Notes: generated from the letters alone by a model not told the origin. A stretch of 64,000 nucleotides of DNA from Vibrio algivorus (GCF_002218005.2 NZ_AP018678.1:496001-560000), one strand, 5' to 3'; positions 17,096-24,306 are shown, numbered from the stretch's first letter. A program made the numbers and translations.

Positions 17096-17341
17096 ATGAA
17101 TAACAATTTTGATGAATTGGCGATGGATTTAAACAATTGGATCCCGGCTATTGATGTGCCTAAGCAATTCCCACAATTTACCCATGCCCAGATAAAGAAT
17201 TTAATCTGGAAGCGAGAGCACAATCCTGCTCTTAATCGTTGCTATAGACGTGTAGGCCGTAAAGGTTATATCAATGCGCCTTTGTTTGGTTTGTTTATGG
17301 CGGGGATGTTACCAGAGCAGCGAGGTGAGCATAATGCTTGA
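17096..17341 (+). CDS. Small AlpA/excisionase-like DNA-binding protein
   Basis: The 81-residue protein starts at ATG 17096, 9 bp after GAGGA. A winged-helix-like pattern is visible: an N-terminal WIPAIDVPKQFPQFTHAQIK helix-turn-helix candidate followed by a basic RRVGRKGYIN wing. This matches small regulators that satellites and prophages place between int and replication genes. It could activate the element's promoters, act as a directionality factor, or both. Its last 8 bp overlap the next gene. The family call is from pattern and position, not a database match. Confidence 0.65.
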   Translation: MNNNFDELAMDLNNWIPAIDVPKQFPQFTHAQIKNLIWKREHNPALNRCYRRVGRKGYINAPLFGLFMAGMLPEQRGEHNA

Positions 17342-19592
17342 TGAAAATGGAGGCGGCGCATTCGAGCAGCAACTCGATGCGCCGGGTTCTCTAAGTGGTA
17401 AAAACTTTGGCAAGTCCTCTACCGCTGACAATTATAACCTAAGTGACAGAATGGTCAAACCGTTAACTGATTGGGTTAAGGATACAGCCTCAATGGCTAA
17501 CCTTTTCGGCTACCGACCTATTCCTTACTATAAGTCTATCGGTAAGCCTTCCCCCTATGCCGCAGGCCAAAGGTACACAGCAGATGATCCTAAATGGGCA
17601 ACGGCTGACTTTGTAGCTATTGCGCTAGATAACGTTGTTTTGGTCGACTGGGACGCATACAAAGACCAAGTTATTAGCATTGCTGAACTAGCTGTAAAAC
17701 TTGGCATCAGTGAGGTGGAATTGCGCGGTGCTGAGGTACAAAACGACCCGAAAAAGGACAGTAAGCATTTCTTTTTCCGTTTGCCTGATGGGTTTGATCG
17801 TTCGCAAATTATGGACTCCAACAACGGTAATTTTATACGTGGTGTAGACTTTAAAACAGGTAACCAATTAGCCTATTTAAAGCCGAACAAAGAATTACGT
17901 AATGGTGTATTGCCATATGTTGACTATCTGCCATTAGTTCCTCAAATCATCATTGATGAGGTCCTAAAACCAAAGACGGTTACAACGCAGATAGGTGAGC
18001 TTAAAACATGTACGGAAGAAAACTTTCACGCAATACGACACCTGACTGATGCTTGCAGCGCATTGGCGACTATGGGTGAGGATACCGGGCGTAACTCAAA
18101 ATTAAACGAATTGAGCCTTGAGTTTTTGTCGTTGGCTTATGGAGGATTCCTCCAGTTTGAAACAGTGCGCAATAGCCTATTAGCAGCATACACGCAATGC
18201 GGTGGTGAGGGCTTTGAAGCGACGTTCAATAGTGCGAATCGGAAAGCAGCAACGCAACCACGAAATACCGTTAAACCGCATGTTGGCGCTGTGGCGTTCG
18301 GTGATGGTGCGATACCACAACAACATAACTCGCCTACGTTACCTAATGTGGATTGTGAGTTTAACCTATTTGAGATTTCTGCAAATTGGGTGGAAGAATG
18401 GGTTATGACACCAGAGGGGCAATATCAACATAAGGCATTGAAGAACGTTCTAACACAACGATCATTCGATAATAGATTTCATAATGTAGTCCCTAATGGT
18501 GAAGGTAATGCCAGTAAATACGTGAAAGGTAAGATACCTACAGTTGACTGTATTTTTTATAATCCGCTAGAAAGTCGGGACGTTTATAGAGATAAGCAGA
18601 CAGGGCTTATAGCATTGAACACCTATGTACATTATTCACCGGAGCGCGTTGATACTAAACGTGCCGGAGAACTAATTAAAAAGCATCTTAAATGGGTGTT
18701 CGGTGATGAAGAGACAGAAATGTTAATTCTCGACTGGATGGCATGGCAAGTTCAGAAAATAGGTGTTTTAAACCGTTTCGCCCCCGTTGTAGTAGGTGAT
18801 TTTGGTGATGGTAAAACTACAATTGCTAATTTCATAAAAAATGCCATAGGTAAGGCTAACGTTGCTCAGATCACGAATGATGCGATACAAGAACGCTTCA
18901 ACGGTTGGGCAAACGAGGGGGCAGTAGGTGTGATTGAAGAGTTATACGTATCTGGCAAAGATCGTTACACCATCGGCAACAGATTAAAACCGGTTATCAC
19001 TAACGAAGATTTTAGATTGACCGTAAAATATATGAATGGCGTAACTGTTGATAACTACACCAATTATTTTGTTTGTACTAACCACCGTGATTGTATTCCG
19101 TTAGAAAAAAATGATCGTCGTTGGTGGGTGATAGAGTCGCAATGGCTCAATAAACCGGTGTGTAAAGCTCAATCGAAGATTCACCACGAAGAGGTTTACC
19201 ACTATCTAAAACACGAAGACAATGGCGGCGTTCATTGGTTTTTAAAAGATCATGTGATAAGTGATAAATTCCTTTCATTTAGCGAGGCGCCTATGACACC
19301 AGCTAAGATGCGCATGATGCAATCTGCATTACCTGAGAACACACTGGCAATAACGGAGAGATTAGGCTCTTTAGGTCAGTTACTTGTTATTAACGGGCAT
19401 CTTTCCACAACCGAGCTTTTACGTCGTGATATCGATTCTGGTTATCAATATCGCCTAAGTGGTGGTAAATCTCTTTCCAAAGCACTGGATGATTTAGGAT
19501 TTAAACGAGTTGAATCTCGCCCCACAGTTAACGGTATTAAGCATACCTTGTATTGTTTCCCCATTGGCAAAACAATAAACGACTTCATTTAA
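17334..19592 (+). CDS. PrimPol / superfamily-3 helicase replication protein
   Basis: The 752-residue replication protein starts at ATG 17334, overlapping the alpA-like gene and preceded by GAGGTGAGC. The N-terminal part has primase-polymerase motifs: VDWD (D105, D107), SKH (143-145) and VDFKTG (D172). A C-terminal helicase follows, with Walker A GDFGDGKT at 488-495, a Walker B-like VIEEL (E535-E536), and a sensor region YFVCTNHRDCIP then RRWWVI. This fits the DUF5906/D5-like helicase type. A short winged-helix-like tail ends the protein. Primase plus helicase in one chain would allow autonomous replication from a nearby origin, as in P4 alpha protein. It probably acts on the iterons at 19657-19926. 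Confidence 0.88.
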   Translation: MLDENGGGAFEQQLDAPGSLSGKNFGKSSTADNYNLSDRMVKPLTDWVKDTASMANLFGYRPIPYYKSIGKPSPYAAGQRYTADDPKWATADFVAIALDNVVLVDWDAYKDQVISIAELAVKLGISEVELRGAEVQNDPKKDSKHFFFRLPDGFDRSQIMDSNNGNFIRGVDFKTGNQLAYLKPNKELRNGVLPYVDYLPLVPQIIIDEVLKPKTVTTQIGELKTCTEENFHAIRHLTDACSALATMGEDTGRNSKLNELSLEFLSLAYGGFLQFETVRNSLLAAYTQCGGEGFEATFNSANRKAATQPRNTVKPHVGAVAFGDGAIPQQHNSPTLPNVDCEFNLFEISANWVEEWVMTPEGQYQHKALKNVLTQRSFDNRFHNVVPNGEGNASKYVKGKIPTVDCIFYNPLESRDVYRDKQTGLIALNTYVHYSPERVDTKRAGELIKKHLKWVFGDEETEMLILDWMAWQVQKIGVLNRFAPVVVGDFGDGKTTIANFIKNAIGKANVAQITNDAIQERFNGWANEGAVGVIEELYVSGKDRYTIGNRLKPVITNEDFRLTVKYMNGVTVDNYTNYFVCTNHRDCIPLEKNDRRWWVIESQWLNKPVCKAQSKIHHEEVYHYLKHEDNGGVHWFLKDHVISDKFLSFSEAPMTPAKMRMMQSALPENTLAITERLGSLGQLLVINGHLSTTELLRRDIDSGYQYRLSGGKSLSKALDDLGFKRVESRPTVNGIKHTLYCFPIGKTINDFI

Positions 19593-19599
19593 TAAAAGT

Positions 19600-19622
19600 G
19601 ACCCGCTACGGCGGGTTTTTTT
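19600..19622 (+). terminator. Terminator after the replication gene
   Basis: The stem CCCGC / GCGGG with loop TACG is followed by seven T residues, 9 bp after the stop. Confidence 0.85.
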
Positions 19623-19656
19623 ACGCCTGTATAATTATTTTTATGTAATCCAATTA

Positions 19657-19926
19657 GACAGGAAAAATTATTTACTTGTCCTATCCTGTCTAGTTCCTGT
19701 CTAGTTAGCCAGGGGTTTTTGTGTCGGTGGACAGGAAGAGGACAAGTAAAGGACAGGAAAAATAATTTACTTGTCTAGGTTATGTTATTGTATTTATTGG
19801 CCTTATCCACCTAACAGACAGGATAGACAAGATAAACGTTAAAAGTAGTGAGAAAAGAATTTGTACAAAAAAAAACAAATATAAATAGAATAGGGTTTTG
19901 CCCTGCTTTACTTGTCTATCCTGTCT
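19657..19926. other. Iteron array, putative replication origin of the island
   Basis: Two words recur in both orientations. GACAGG/CCTGTC occurs seven times (starts near 19657, 19685, 19696, 19730, 19752, 19817, 19920). GACAAG/CTTGTC, usually as ACTTGTC, occurs five times (19674, 19741, 19769, 19826, 19910). They combine into longer units such as TTTACTTGTCTATCCTGTC and its complement. A DnaA-box-like TTATCCACC lies at 19804, and an A-rich stretch (19861-19890) could be the unwinding region. The array directly follows the helicase gene. Confidence 0.7.
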
Positions 19927-20159
19927 AGTCACATAAAAACACTGGCTAATCCCAACTAATGTCTAAACATCTATTTTTAGCTGATCACCCGATTGCGCCC
20001 CGTAAATGTAAAAGTTTGGTTTTCACGGTAACGCAGAACACGCGCACTACACTTCACGCCCCATAAATCACCGCCACAGACTGCTAAAACCGTGGCTATA
20101 ATTTTCCGCCGCGCTCGAAAGTTACATTATAAATATACCGGATCATTTCCCTCTATCGG
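19927..20159. other. Non-coding stretch between the iterons and the small-gene operon
   Basis: No coding sequence is seen. A possible -10 (TATAAT at ~20098) follows CTGCTAAAACCGTGGC. Several GC-rich short words occur (GCGCCCCGTAAATG, CACGCCCCATAAATC), the first of which resembles the terminator at 22864. The function is unknown; it may be leader or origin sequence. Confidence 0.4.
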
Positions 20160-20175
20160 TTGACGTTATCGTCAG
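20160..20175. promoter_or_regulatory. Dyad operator, site 3 (TTGAC-N6-GTCAG)
   Basis: TTGAC GTTATC GTCAG has one mismatch to the perfect dyads at 16931 and 16993. It lies 106 bp before the first gene of the small-gene operon. Confidence 0.5.
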
Positions 20176-20201
20176 TTAAGTTATTGAAAAATAAGTTATA
20201 T

Positions 20202-20217
20202 TTAACCTTGCCGTCAA
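20202..20217. promoter_or_regulatory. Dyad operator, site 4 (TTAAC-N6-GTCAA)
   Basis: TTAAC CTTGCC GTCAA has one mismatch and sits 42 bp (about four helical turns) from site 3. A weak -10-like TATATT lies between sites 3 and 4 without a good -35, which would suit an activated promoter. Confidence 0.5.
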
Positions 20218-20281
20218 AGGTGATAGGGACTATTGTCTACTTGTAAATATCGCAACATTAGACATAAAAGGTGAAATATCA

Positions 20282-20554
20282 ATGGATACTATTTTCAAAG
20301 CACCGAAAACCTACGGGCCAAAAACCGAGCAACTACCTATCGATCAATGTGTTTGCCGGTTGAAAAACATGGCCGCACGTTTAATAACGCTGAACGTTCG
20401 TGATCAAGAAACTGGCGAGCAATACGCTTTGCAGGTTATCCCCGGCCACGCTGAACCAACAAACGCCACGCCGTCGGCGGTTAACTCAGCATTCTGTAAA
20501 CATTTAATTGAAAAAGGCGACCTGATCGCATTGCCACTTGAGGGGGCGATTTGA
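20282..20554 (+). CDS. Hypothetical protein, first gene of the island operon
   Basis: The 90-residue protein (MDTIFKAPKTYGPKTEQLP...) is not recognised. It has no signal peptide or membrane segment. AAAGGTG precedes the ATG. Its stop codon overlaps the start of the next gene by 1 bp (TGATG), so translation is coupled. It is the promoter-proximal gene of a seven-gene run and is preceded by two dyad operators. Confidence 0.7.
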   Translation: MDTIFKAPKTYGPKTEQLPIDQCVCRLKNMAARLITLNVRDQETGEQYALQVIPGHAEPTNATPSAVNSAFCKHLIEKGDLIALPLEGAI

Positions 20555-20937
20555 TGCGAAACCCAAACGTGAACACAACAATGGCCGCATTACTCGCCGG
20601 TGATAACCAAGAGGCGATGATCTACCTTGGTTCGCTCATTCAACAAAATATGCACCCATTACGTGCCGTTCGCAATGAAGCGTGGGAAAGCCTTTGCGAG
20701 TTGGTGCACCAGATGCGTAACAACATGAGCGGGCATAATGCGCCTTGCGTGCGGGTAAAGGCGAATCAAATAAAGCGCATGGCGTCGCGTGGTGGCATTG
20801 AACGCGCCCAATTTATTAATGATTGCGTGCGCCAAGCACTACACGAGGATAACGACACTCACATTAATGCGTTAACTGTGATGCGCAAATACTTTGAAGC
20901 AGCAGCAACAGTTAAAGATAAGCGAGACTCAAAATGA
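20554..20937 (+). CDS. Hypothetical helical protein
   Basis: The 127-residue protein starts at ATG 20554 (AGGGGG seven bases before). It is predicted mostly helical (LAGDNQEAMIYLGSLIQQ; NEAWESLCELVHQMRNN) with a basic middle containing KANQIKRMASRGG. No family was recognised. It is coupled to both neighbours: 1-bp overlap before and ATGA overlap after. It could be a small nucleic-acid-binding protein, but that is speculation from charge. Confidence 0.65.
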   Translation: MRNPNVNTTMAALLAGDNQEAMIYLGSLIQQNMHPLRAVRNEAWESLCELVHQMRNNMSGHNAPCVRVKANQIKRMASRGGIERAQFINDCVRQALHEDNDTHINALTVMRKYFEAAATVKDKRDSK

Positions 20938-21536
20938 TCGATTTAACCGAACTTGATGAAATTTTGGAACAAAACGAGCAAGACAGAAAAATTATTCTGT
21001 CTCGCCTAGCTCAATTAAAAGCCGAGCAATCCAAGTTAGAAACTGATTACGCGAAAACGAAAACTGACGTGCAGCCATTCTTAGCTCAAATTGATGGCGC
21101 TATAAATGAAATTACAGACAAATTACGCGACGCTGTAAAGGCTTGGGGCTTTGATGATGCCCATGGACTTAATCCGGTGACCGTTGCCCGAGCTTCTCAA
21201 AAATTGGCTGATATAACACAGTTCACCACGTTTGAATCTCTTGTCCGAGAAAAGGACGGTGCACAGTTGATCGCACTTTGCAGTGTTGATGTTTTTGAGC
21301 GAAAGCAGCCTGTTTTTGTTTCGGTCGATGCGATGAAATATCACCATTTAAAAATGCTGTGTCAGGCTTTAGAAATTTCTGGTGAATATATCGAGCAATG
21401 CACCGAACTGTTTAATAAACGCCGTGATGTTGAGAGAAAATCTTTCATCATGCCGGTTAATTTTGAGCGTAAAGGCCCAGCACCGACTGAGCATGACATT
21501 AAACGAGCTACTAACCCGCATCTTGTAAATATGTAA
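20934..21536 (+). CDS. Hypothetical protein with N-terminal coiled coil
   Basis: The 200-residue protein begins with a heptad-rich region (residues ~5-70; LDEILEQNEQDRKIILSRL and later LKAEQSKLETDYAKTKTD). A compact alpha/beta part follows (QLIALCSVDVFERKQPVFVS) and then a basic tail (RKSFIMPVNFERKGPAP). No family was recognised. The start overlaps the previous stop (ATGA). The coiled coil suggests an oligomeric or scaffolding partner, possibly for a helper-phage protein; this is inference. Confidence 0.65.
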   Translation: MIDLTELDEILEQNEQDRKIILSRLAQLKAEQSKLETDYAKTKTDVQPFLAQIDGAINEITDKLRDAVKAWGFDDAHGLNPVTVARASQKLADITQFTTFESLVREKDGAQLIALCSVDVFERKQPVFVSVDAMKYHHLKMLCQALEISGEYIEQCTELFNKRRDVERKSFIMPVNFERKGPAPTEHDIKRATNPHLVNM

Positions 21537-21546
21537 GGGGTGAATT

Positions 21547-21972
21547 ATGAAACTACACGTTAACCGATTTGATTTTACAGGCGACTTAGCCACGGATTTG
21601 CAAAACGGCTTGATAACAGCGTTTGATGATGCAGACAACTTAATGAGCGTGGATGATGCCATTAATAAACTGACCGATGGCGCGAAAGTGGCAGGTGTAA
21701 GCGCACCCAATGATCAATCAGCAAAGCGCGTTTATGATGGCGTGCGCCGTATGCGTTCGTTCTCCGCCAAGGTTAACGATGCAACGCCCGAGCCTATGAG
21801 TCAGTTATCTTCTTATGAAAAACACAAGCGCACCATGGCTGACGCTTGGAAAGGTGAACCGCCTAAACAATCCAACGATTCACAACCGGCTAAATTACAT
21901 GCTTACGATTCATTCAAGCAGCGTCTAGCGGATGGTTGGAAGTTGTTCACTGATGATAAAGGGGGCGAATAA
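21547..21972 (+). CDS. Hypothetical protein with duplicated C-terminal motif
   Basis: The 141-residue protein follows AAGGGGTG. Near the C terminus two similar 16-residue segments occur: SYEKHKRTMADAWKGE (residues ~88-103) and AYDSFKQRLADGWKLF (~119-134). They share the pattern (S/A)Y-x3-(K/F)-K-R/Q-x-(M/L)-AD-x-WK. The segments are separated by a Gln/Ser/Pro-rich linker, as in short peptide binding motifs. The N-terminal part is acidic. No family was recognised. Confidence 0.65.
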   Translation: MKLHVNRFDFTGDLATDLQNGLITAFDDADNLMSVDDAINKLTDGAKVAGVSAPNDQSAKRVYDGVRRMRSFSAKVNDATPEPMSQLSSYEKHKRTMADAWKGEPPKQSNDSQPAKLHAYDSFKQRLADGWKLFTDDKGGE

Positions 21973-21974
21973 CT

Positions 21975-22139
21975 ATGGGTAAGTTCACCAATTCAAGCGG
22001 AAGCGGGGCTAGTTCAACCGGGCTAAATAAAATGTTGCGTGGTCGGAATTCAGGGAACAACGGCCAGTTTTATATGCAGCGCAACAAGCAGCGAGCGATT
22101 GAGCATGAAACGCCGAAGAAAAAAAAAGATACCGAGTAA
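21975..22139 (+). CDS. Small basic protein (54 aa)
   Basis: The 55-codon frame starts at ATG 21975, 2 bp after the previous stop and 10 bp after GGGGGCGA. The N-terminal half is Gly/Ser/Asn-rich (NSSGSGASSTG); the C-terminal half is strongly basic (QRNKQRAIEH, then PKKKKDTE). It is probably disordered and nucleic-acid- or membrane-interacting. It is too short for many gene finders. Coupling and codon pattern support it being real. Confidence 0.6.
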   Translation: MGKFTNSSGSGASSTGLNKMLRGRNSGNNGQFYMQRNKQRAIEHETPKKKKDTE

Positions 22140-22170
22140 CCAACTGAATAAAAAGTATTGGTTTTATTTT

Positions 22171-22216
22171 GGGGCGTGCCGTTAATTTTTTTGGTCATTA
22201 AGTAGCGGTGCGCCCC
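22171..22216 (+). promoter_or_regulatory. Intra-operon RNA hairpin before the 149-aa gene
   Basis: GGGGCGTGCCG pairs with CGGTGCGCCCC (11 bp counting two G-U pairs). An inner TTAAT / ATTAA can extend the structure. It is followed by ACCTTTTTTG and then GAGGTGAT, the ribosome site of the gene at 22239. It looks like a terminator or attenuator inside the operon. Confidence 0.55.
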
Positions 22217-22238
22217 ACCTTTTTTGAGGTGATATTGC

Positions 22239-22688
22239 ATGACTGATGATCAGTTAAAAGAGTGGCAAAAATTATCACATTATCAGCGACGATATGCGGT
22301 GGCTTGGTGGTTATACGGCGTTAAATCGTTTGGTTTAGAGACAGGGATAGTCTGGCGTTCAAATGTAGAACTTTACGAAATTATCTCACTCAAGCCACCG
22401 AAAAACCGTAAATCTTTAGTGAACGCGGCTAACAGACTTTGGACACGTAACAACAACCAGCTAGAACGTTTTATTTACGGCATAGATGGGATTCACTGGA
22501 ATAACGACCGTTTGCGTTATTATTCAAAGGTTTGGGGGTTTTTATATCCAAACGCGGGGGATTATCCGTTTTCAAACGATCCTAAATCTGTATGGGTCAC
22601 CGACTTAAAATATAGATATTCATTCACAAACGGCGGTAAATTGGATTTATCGGAGGCTAGAGGTCATGGACTACCAATTGATCGATGA
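22239..22688 (+). CDS. Hypothetical aromatic-rich protein
   Basis: The 149-residue protein is rich in Trp and Tyr (for example LSHYQRRYAVAWWLYG and WGFLYPNAGDYPF). It has a basic central stretch (LKPPKNRKSLVNAANRLWTR). It has no transmembrane segment and no recognised family. GAGGTGAT precedes the ATG. It sits behind a hairpin that may regulate it separately from upstream genes. Its last 23 bp overlap the next gene in another frame. Confidence 0.65.
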   Translation: MTDDQLKEWQKLSHYQRRYAVAWWLYGVKSFGLETGIVWRSNVELYEIISLKPPKNRKSLVNAANRLWTRNNNQLERFIYGIDGIHWNNDRLRYYSKVWGFLYPNAGDYPFSNDPKSVWVTDLKYRYSFTNGGKLDLSEARGHGLPIDR

Positions 22689-22863
22689 ATTGGCGCGAGC
22701 AGTAGCCGATGATAGTTACTTGGTTCACCCACGACGATGGTTATCGGAGCACGACATACCGTCTATTTTTCTCACCGGTTTACCTAATGATTGCCCGCAT
22801 AAAATACTCATTGATGATTATCGGGCAATGAACACCGAAGCCAGGCGATTACTAAAAAATTGA
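22666..22863 (+). CDS. Hypothetical protein (65 aa), last gene of the operon
   Basis: The 65-residue protein (MDYQLIDELARAVADD...) starts within the end of the previous gene and has GGAGG 10 bp before the ATG. It is predicted helix-strand-helix, with LVHPRRWLSEHDIPSIF in the middle. No family was recognised. A strong terminator starts at its stop codon, ending the operon. Confidence 0.6.
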   Translation: MDYQLIDELARAVADDSYLVHPRRWLSEHDIPSIFLTGLPNDCPHKILIDDYRAMNTEARRLLKN

Positions 22864-22890
22864 GCGCCCCGTAAATGGGGCGTTTTTTTT
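22864..22890 (+). terminator. Terminator of the island operon
   Basis: The perfect stem CGCCCC / GGGGCG with loop GTAAAT is followed by eight T residues. Confidence 0.92.
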
Positions 22891-22899
22891 GCTTCAATA

Positions 22900-23064
22900 T
22901 TAAGAGCAATCCCTTTCTAATTTTTCTCGACACGCCTGTTTAACCCACGCCGAAAAAGGCACGAGTTCATTTTTATTTTTTTCAATGGCTTCTACTAATT
23001 CATGCTCGAAACGGATGTTCTTTTTCACTGATTGACTATTTTTATTTACATTACCTGTTGACAT
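22900..23064 (-). CDS. Ribbon-helix-helix-like protein, DUF3950 (YlcI/YnfO) type
   Basis: The 54-residue protein starts at ATG 23064 after AGGTG. Its sequence (KKNIRFEHELVEAIEKNK then FSAWVKQACREKLE) resembles the short phage-associated YlcI/YnfO family and has a strand-helix-helix layout like CopG-type DNA binders. No toxin gene is adjacent. It is the only minus-strand gene in the island, so a repressor role is plausible but unproven. A longer frame to 23172 lacks a good ribosome site. Confidence 0.6.
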   Translation of the reverse strand: MSTGNVNKNSQSVKKNIRFEHELVEAIEKNKNELVPFSAWVKQACREKLERDCS

Positions 23065-23124
23065 GTGCGCACACCTATATAAAACTATATCTACAGTGTA
23101 CTCACTAGGGCGCACAGTATCAAA

Positions 23125-23163
23125 TAAAAAAGAGCCCCTTGACTCGCCAAAGTAACAAGGGGC
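23125..23163 (-). terminator. Minus-strand terminator upstream of the RHH-like gene
   Basis: The stem GCCCCTTG / CAAGGGGC (8 bp) is followed on the minus strand by TCTTTTTT. It would stop antisense transcription from the recombinase region before it reaches the RHH-like gene, whose promoter must lie at 23065-23124. Confidence 0.7.
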
Positions 23164-23192
23164 ATATATCAAAGCCGATGGAGGGCTTCAAT

Positions 23193-23288
23193 ATGCAGCA
23201 GAGAATAACACTTGAAGATTTAAAACGCATCGCTCATTTGCTCACTCGTAGGCAAATTATTCGAAGTTTAACTAAAGTGGAGGGTTAA
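23193..23288 (+). CDS. Small open frame (31 aa) upstream of the second recombinase
   Basis: The frame starts at ATG 23193 with an excellent GGAGGG seven bases before and ends 3 bp before the next ATG. The peptide (ITLEDLKRIAHLLTRRQIIR in its middle) is an amphipathic basic helix. Its last codons contain the GGAGGG that serves the recombinase. It may be a coupling leader or a tiny accessory factor. Confidence 0.5.
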   Translation: MQQRITLEDLKRIAHLLTRRQIIRSLTKVEG

Positions 23289-23291
23289 GCT

Positions 23292-24182
23292 ATGTCTACA
23301 CAAGCAGTCGATGCAATCCCCGCAGAACTTCACTCTAAATACCTAACATTGATGAAAGAACGTGGCGTATTTTGGTACGACATGGCGAAACTATGTCTAG
23401 ATTTTGGTTTGAGAAATATCGAAGCGCGTGAGTTGCGCGCCGAGCACATTGATCTCGAACGTGGAATTATAATTCTATCTGATTCAAAACAGGTACGCTC
23501 TTATGTTACGAAAACGGCCAACAAGCAAATACAAAAACAATGGCTTATTGAGGGGCGTAGGTTCTTGCGCTCTGCTATTGGTGGCGAGCTTGCGCCGCTT
23601 TTGGTTCGAATGTGTACAACAGTGGACCAACTCGAAGCCTTAGCTCAAGAGTATGATCTTTTCGAAGAGTATAACCAAGCGCGAGAACAACACTACGCGA
23701 CAAACGTTGAGCAGGTGCGTGTAGAGGTTGAGCGTTCAGCACCTAAAGGGCGTGTGATTGATTTCAGTCGATACCATGAAGCAAAACGAATCTTAAAGGC
23801 CCGTGTTGAGAAATATGGCGCGGTTGGTGGCTATCTATTCCCGGCGTGCGAACTCCGCAGTAATCGCGCTAAAGGGCAGGGGTATGAGCCAGTTTCTAGG
23901 CAGAGTGTTTACCGTATAGTTCAGACTGTAGGTGAAGCGCTGAAAGCTGTATCTGGTCGATGCAGAGAAGCATTAAAAGGGATTCGTTTAGGGTTGCATA
24001 GTGCGCGCAAGGCAGCAGTCCAGAAAGTGGCTAATAGCATTGATATGATGGCGGCTAGTCTTTGGATTGGTCACGGTAACGGTTCAGGTGACATTGCGAC
24101 GACACAACGTTATTTAGACCGCAGTGAAAAGAGAATAAACGCTATTAATAACCAGTTGGCTGCGATGGTGTGCGATGGGTAA
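23292..24182 (+). CDS. Second tyrosine recombinase, catalytic domain with internal insertion
   Basis: The 296-residue protein has the full catalytic set: R41 (FGLRNIEARELR), K66 (SDSKQVR), H236-S-A-R239, H261 (IGHGNG) and Y274 (TTQRYLD). The domain begins almost at the N terminus, so the usual core-binding and arm-binding domains are missing or very short. About 130 residues (70-200) are inserted between the lysine hairpin and HxxR. It shares little with the first integrase. It ends 124 bp before attR. It may resolve multimers, act with the first integrase, or derive from another element. Confidence 0.8.
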   Translation: MSTQAVDAIPAELHSKYLTLMKERGVFWYDMAKLCLDFGLRNIEARELRAEHIDLERGIIILSDSKQVRSYVTKTANKQIQKQWLIEGRRFLRSAIGGELAPLLVRMCTTVDQLEALAQEYDLFEEYNQAREQHYATNVEQVRVEVERSAPKGRVIDFSRYHEAKRILKARVEKYGAVGGYLFPACELRSNRAKGQGYEPVSRQSVYRIVQTVGEALKAVSGRCREALKGIRLGLHSARKAAVQKVANSIDMMAASLWIGHGNGSGDIATTQRYLDRSEKRINAINNQLAAMVCDG

Positions 24183-24306
24183 CGGTGTGAAAAAAATGGG
24201 TAAAAAATGGGTAAACCGACCAAAACCAAGCATGACCACATGTTATCAAGGCCAATTGCAACAAGGGTTTATTGATCGTATTATGCGCCTAATGACTAAG
24301 GTTTCT

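Noticed and set aside
19657..19926. Possible CRISPR array
   Set aside because: The repeated words are only 6-7 bp, irregularly spaced and in both orientations, with no cas gene nearby. Iterons fit better.
22900..23064. Toxin-antitoxin module around the RHH-like gene
   Set aside because: No adjacent toxin-like gene is present on either strand. The gene stands alone with a terminator upstream.
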